This document shows, in pieces, positions 41,154 to 43,719 of a stretch of DNA of 43,719 nucleotides. The DNA comes from an uncultured Eubacteriales bacterium (GTDB taxonomy: Bacteria; Bacillota; Clostridia; Christensenellales; Aristaeellaceae). The DNA is taken from positions 1 to 43,719 of the forward strand of contig CACYGY010000022.1 in the NCBI GenBank assembly GCA_902774025.1. The letters run 5' to 3'. The notes under the pieces were generated by a model, which was not told the origin of the DNA, ran no database searches, and worked only from the letters and a program-made list of their open reading frames with translations. Numbering within the stretch: position 1 is the first letter of the stretch; every line of letters begins with the position of its first letter. A program made the position numbers and the translations under genes.

Positions 41154-43436
41154 ATGCGTCATGAACTTTGGTACACCCGTCCCGCCGCACACTGGGAAGA
41201 GGCCCTGCCCCTTGGGAACGGGCGGCTTGGGGTGATGCCCATGGAGGAGCGGTTCGCCCTGAACGAGGACAGTTTCTGGTCCGGATATCCCTCTGACAGA
41301 AACCGGCAGGGGGCAGCGGAGTTTTTCCCCTTGGCCCGGGATCTGGCCCTGGAGGGCAGATTCGGCGCATGCCAGGACCTGGTGGAGCGGGAGATGCTGG
41401 GGGGATTCACGGAGAGCTATCTGCCCCTGGGGAATCTGTGGATCCGGCACCCGCAGAAAGGGACGGTCACGGAATACCGGAGGGCGCTGGACCTTCGGCA
41501 GGCCGTGTACAGGGAGGACAAGGTCATGGGAGGGGTCCGCTGGGGACTGACCCTGTTTGTTTCCCATGTGCATCAGGCCGTGTTCCTGCGCATGGAAGCC
41601 CAGGGCGGGCCCCTGGAGGCGGACATCTCCCTGGATTCTCCGGTGCGGGGAAGGTTCACGGCCGGAGGACAGAGGATCACCGGGGAGCTGCAGGCTCCCT
41701 CCCATGTTGTGCCCTCCTATCTGGAATCGGAAGAGGCGGTGGTCTATTCGGAGGCGCCGGAGGAAAAGGGGATGCGGGCGTGCCTGGAACTCACGGCCCG
41801 GGGGGACGGGGATATCCGCCCCGAGGGCAGCGGCCTGTGTGTCCGGGGAGGCACATGGATGGAACTGCGCCTCTGTGCCCGTACAAGCTTTGCCGGGTTC
41901 CGGCGGCATCCCTTTCTGGAGGGGAAGGATGAAAGGCGTGCGTGCCGGGAGGATCTGGAAAGGGCGGAAGCGGTTTCCTTCACGGAGGCCATGGATGCCC
42001 ACATCCGGGAGCACAGGTCCTGGTATGACCGGGTGGACCTGGAGCTGGGAGAAGACGACCGGGAAGCGCGGGACACGGAAACGCGGGTGCGGGAAAACGA
42101 TCCGGAGGATGTGTCCCTGGAAGCCCTGCTGTTTCACTTTGGCCGGTATCTGCTCATATCCTCCTCCCGCCCGGGCACGGAATGCGCCAACCTTCAGGGA
42201 ATCTGGAATCAGGACCTGCGGGCCGTGTGGAGCTGCAATGATACACTGAACATCAACACGGAGATGAACTACTGGCCGGCGGAGTCCACGGGGCTCGGGG
42301 AGATGGCGGAGCCCCTGTGGCGGATGATCCGGGAGCTGGCGGAGCGGGGAAGGGAGACGGCCCGGGTGCACTACGGAGCCCGGGGGACGGTGGCCCACCA
42401 CAACACGGACCTGTGGCGTCTTGCCAATCCGGTGGGGGAAACATATCACGGCTTTGCGGGCTGCGCCTTCTGGCCTCTTTCCCTGGGATGGCTCCTCAGG
42501 CATGTCCGGGAACACGACCGGTATCACAGATCGGACGCGTTTCTCCTGTCCTTCCTGCCCGTGTACCGGGACGTGGTCCGGTTCTTTCTGGATATCGCGG
42601 TGAGAGACCGGGACGGATATCTGACCCTTGCCCCTGCCGTATCCCCGGAAAACCAGTTCCGGATGGAAGGCAGGAACTGCCGGGTCAGTGCCCGGGTACA
42701 GATGACCACGGGCATTCTCCGGGAGGTTTTCATGGATTACCTGGAGATACAGGAACGCCTGGGCGGGGATGAGATGACGGAGGAGGTACGGGAGGCCCTG
42801 GGGCATCTGGCGTCCTGTGCGCTGGGCTCCCGGGGACAGATCCTGGAATGGGAGCGGGAGTATCCCGAGAGCGAAAGGGAGCACCGGCACATCTCCCATC
42901 TCTATGAACTTTATCCCGCACGTATGGCGGACGAAAGGTTTCGGGAAGGCGCGAGAAGGTCCCTCATGCTCCGCGGGGATGAGGGAACCGGATGGAGCCT
43001 GGCCTGGAAGACGGCGGCCTGGGCGGTGCTCGGGGACGGGGAGCACGCGGGGAAGCTGCTGAGAAGGCAGCTGAAGTGCGTGGAGGCCGGAAGCGGCGTC
43101 AATCTTCAGCACGGGGGAAGTTATATCAGCCTGCTGGATGCGCATCCGCCCTTTCAGATTGACGGGAATCTGGGGATGACCCAGGCCATGGTGGAAATGC
43201 TGGTGCAGACGGAGGGGGATACCATCCTTCTCATGCCCGCCGTGCCGGGGCGGTGGAAAGAGGGAAGCGTCCGGGGGTTCTGTCTTCCCGGGGAGAGAGT
43301 GCTGGACTTTTCCTTCCGCTCGGGCAGGGTCCGGTCCCTCCGTCTTCGGGGAAAAGGGCCGGTGACAGTGGACCTCGGAGACAGGCGCCTTCAGTGGGAC
43401 GGGCAGGGTGAGCTTGTGTGGAAGGATGAGGAATGA
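41154..43436 (+). CDS. GH95 alpha-L-fucosidase/galactosidase
   Basis: A 760-residue family 95 enzyme, an inverting alpha-L-fucosidase or alpha-L-galactosidase. N-terminal sandwich domain: WYTRPAAHWEEALPLGNGRL (residues 6-25) and FALNEDSFWSGYP. The (alpha/alpha)6 barrel has NLQGIWNQDLRAVW, DTLNINTEMNYWPAE (the asparagines that activate water), HRHISHLYELYPA, DEGTGWSLAWKTA and FQIDGNLGMTQAMVEML near the C-terminal end, matching known catalytic positions. No signal peptide, so it works on imported sugars. ATG 41154 follows AGGAGG. A strong terminator lies beyond the stop. The family is firm; the choice between fucose and galactose is open. Confidence 0.93.
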   Translation: MRHELWYTRPAAHWEEALPLGNGRLGVMPMEERFALNEDSFWSGYPSDRNRQGAAEFFPLARDLALEGRFGACQDLVEREMLGGFTESYLPLGNLWIRHPQKGTVTEYRRALDLRQAVYREDKVMGGVRWGLTLFVSHVHQAVFLRMEAQGGPLEADISLDSPVRGRFTAGGQRITGELQAPSHVVPSYLESEEAVVYSEAPEEKGMRACLELTARGDGDIRPEGSGLCVRGGTWMELRLCARTSFAGFRRHPFLEGKDERRACREDLERAEAVSFTEAMDAHIREHRSWYDRVDLELGEDDREARDTETRVRENDPEDVSLEALLFHFGRYLLISSSRPGTECANLQGIWNQDLRAVWSCNDTLNINTEMNYWPAESTGLGEMAEPLWRMIRELAERGRETARVHYGARGTVAHHNTDLWRLANPVGETYHGFAGCAFWPLSLGWLLRHVREHDRYHRSDAFLLSFLPVYRDVVRFFLDIAVRDRDGYLTLAPAVSPENQFRMEGRNCRVSARVQMTTGILREVFMDYLEIQERLGGDEMTEEVREALGHLASCALGSRGQILEWEREYPESEREHRHISHLYELYPARMADERFREGARRSLMLRGDEGTGWSLAWKTAAWAVLGDGEHAGKLLRRQLKCVEAGSGVNLQHGGSYISLLDAHPPFQIDGNLGMTQAMVEMLVQTEGDTILLMPAVPGRWKEGSVRGFCLPGERVLDFSFRSGRVRSLRLRGKGPVTVDLGDRRLQWDGQGELVWKDEE

Positions 43437-43622
43437 AATGCCTTCTTCCCCGGGACGGCTCAGGGCCTTTGCCGGGAAGCGCAGGGGAAAAGCGGCGTTT
43501 CCGCCCCGGAGTTTCTGATTCCGCCTGACGCCATGCCCGGGGATGAAAGGGCGGAGCAACACGGAGGCAGACAGGGGACACAGACGGACTGAATGAGCCG
43601 TAAGTCACGCGATGAAAAAGAG

Positions 43623-43676
43623 GGGGCCGTGAAAAAAAGACATCACAAAGATGTCTTGCATCACGGCCCCTTTTTT
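43623..43676. terminator. Nested double-hairpin terminator
   Basis: Outer stem GGGGCCGTGA (43623-43632) with TCACGGCCCC (43661-43670); inner stem AAGACATC (43637-43644) with GATGTCTT (43650-43657); then six T. A/T-rich sequence on the other side (CCCCCTCTTTTT on minus) makes it bidirectional. It ends the GH95 transcript about 190 bases after its stop; 43437-43616 shows no gene. Confidence 0.9.
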
Positions 43677-43719
43677 ATTATTTATAGAATCATAAAAAAG
43701 TCCCAAAAAAGCAAAAAGG

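Noticed and set aside
41064..43562. Open frame of 832 codons antisense to GH95
   Set aside because: A shadow of the GH95 gene; Pro/His/Arg-rich and without domains.

Overview
The window looks like chromosome of a GC-rich, anaerobic, gut- or rumen-type Firmicute (Clostridia; Lachnospiraceae- or Oscillospiraceae-like). This is inferred from strong GGAGG ribosome sites, TTGNCA-N16-18-TATNNT promoters, a FeoA-FeoB fusion with its small Cys-rich partner, many cytosolic glycoside hydrolases, a membrane SpoIIE/RsbU-type phosphatase with an RsbW-like protein, and a Cna-B type sortase substrate. No rRNA, CRISPR array, prophage or complete insertion sequence is visible.

Layout. 1-1.6 kb: a nucleoside 2-deoxyribosyltransferase whose lipoprotein-like leader is out of frame, then a peptide precursor with a double-glycine leader broken by one frameshift in an A run. 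2-5.5 kb: an operon of a MATE-type transporter fused to a degenerate HATPase-like domain, an ATP-grasp ligase and a P-loop kinase. 5.5-9.1 kb: aspartate ammonia-lyase and a GH92 mannosidase. 9.1-11 kb: oligoendopeptidase F (minus). 11-12.7 kb: gene-poor DNA with one strong promoter and gene fragments. 12.7-15.1 kb: a stand-alone transposase-N-terminus-like ORF and three GNAT acetyltransferases, one YoaP-like. 15.4-20.9 kb: a 1819-residue wall-anchored adhesin (minus) with AT-richer DNA. 21.7-22.5 kb: a secreted protein made of 16-17-residue helical repeats. 22.7-28.8 kb: the most interesting locus, a translationally coupled operon of a C-A-T-R nonribosomal peptide synthetase, a membrane PP2C phosphatase and an RsbW-like ATPase. 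29-33.7 kb: GH3 glycosidase overlapping feoAB, then the FeoB-associated peptide. 34.2-37.5 kb: start of an exopolysaccharide locus behind a long leader. 38.2-39 kb: a metallophosphoesterase. 39.1-39.4 kb: two serine tRNAs in one transcription unit, with a 22-bp tandem duplication of a tRNA 5' end. 39.8-43.4 kb: divergent GH140-like and GH95 glycosidases.

How they work together. The four glycosidases (GH92, GH3, GH140-like, GH95) lack signal peptides, so they probably finish imported plant or host glycans in the cytosol. The NRPS should release an aldehyde or alcohol through its reductase domain, and a partner-switching pair is co-translated with it; no STAS partner, exporter or phosphopantetheinyl transferase lies beside it. 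A second amide-ligase locus (ATP-grasp) 20 kb away also carries an HATPase-like domain, there fused to an exporter. Several long stretches between genes contain only fragments, consistent with local gene decay.
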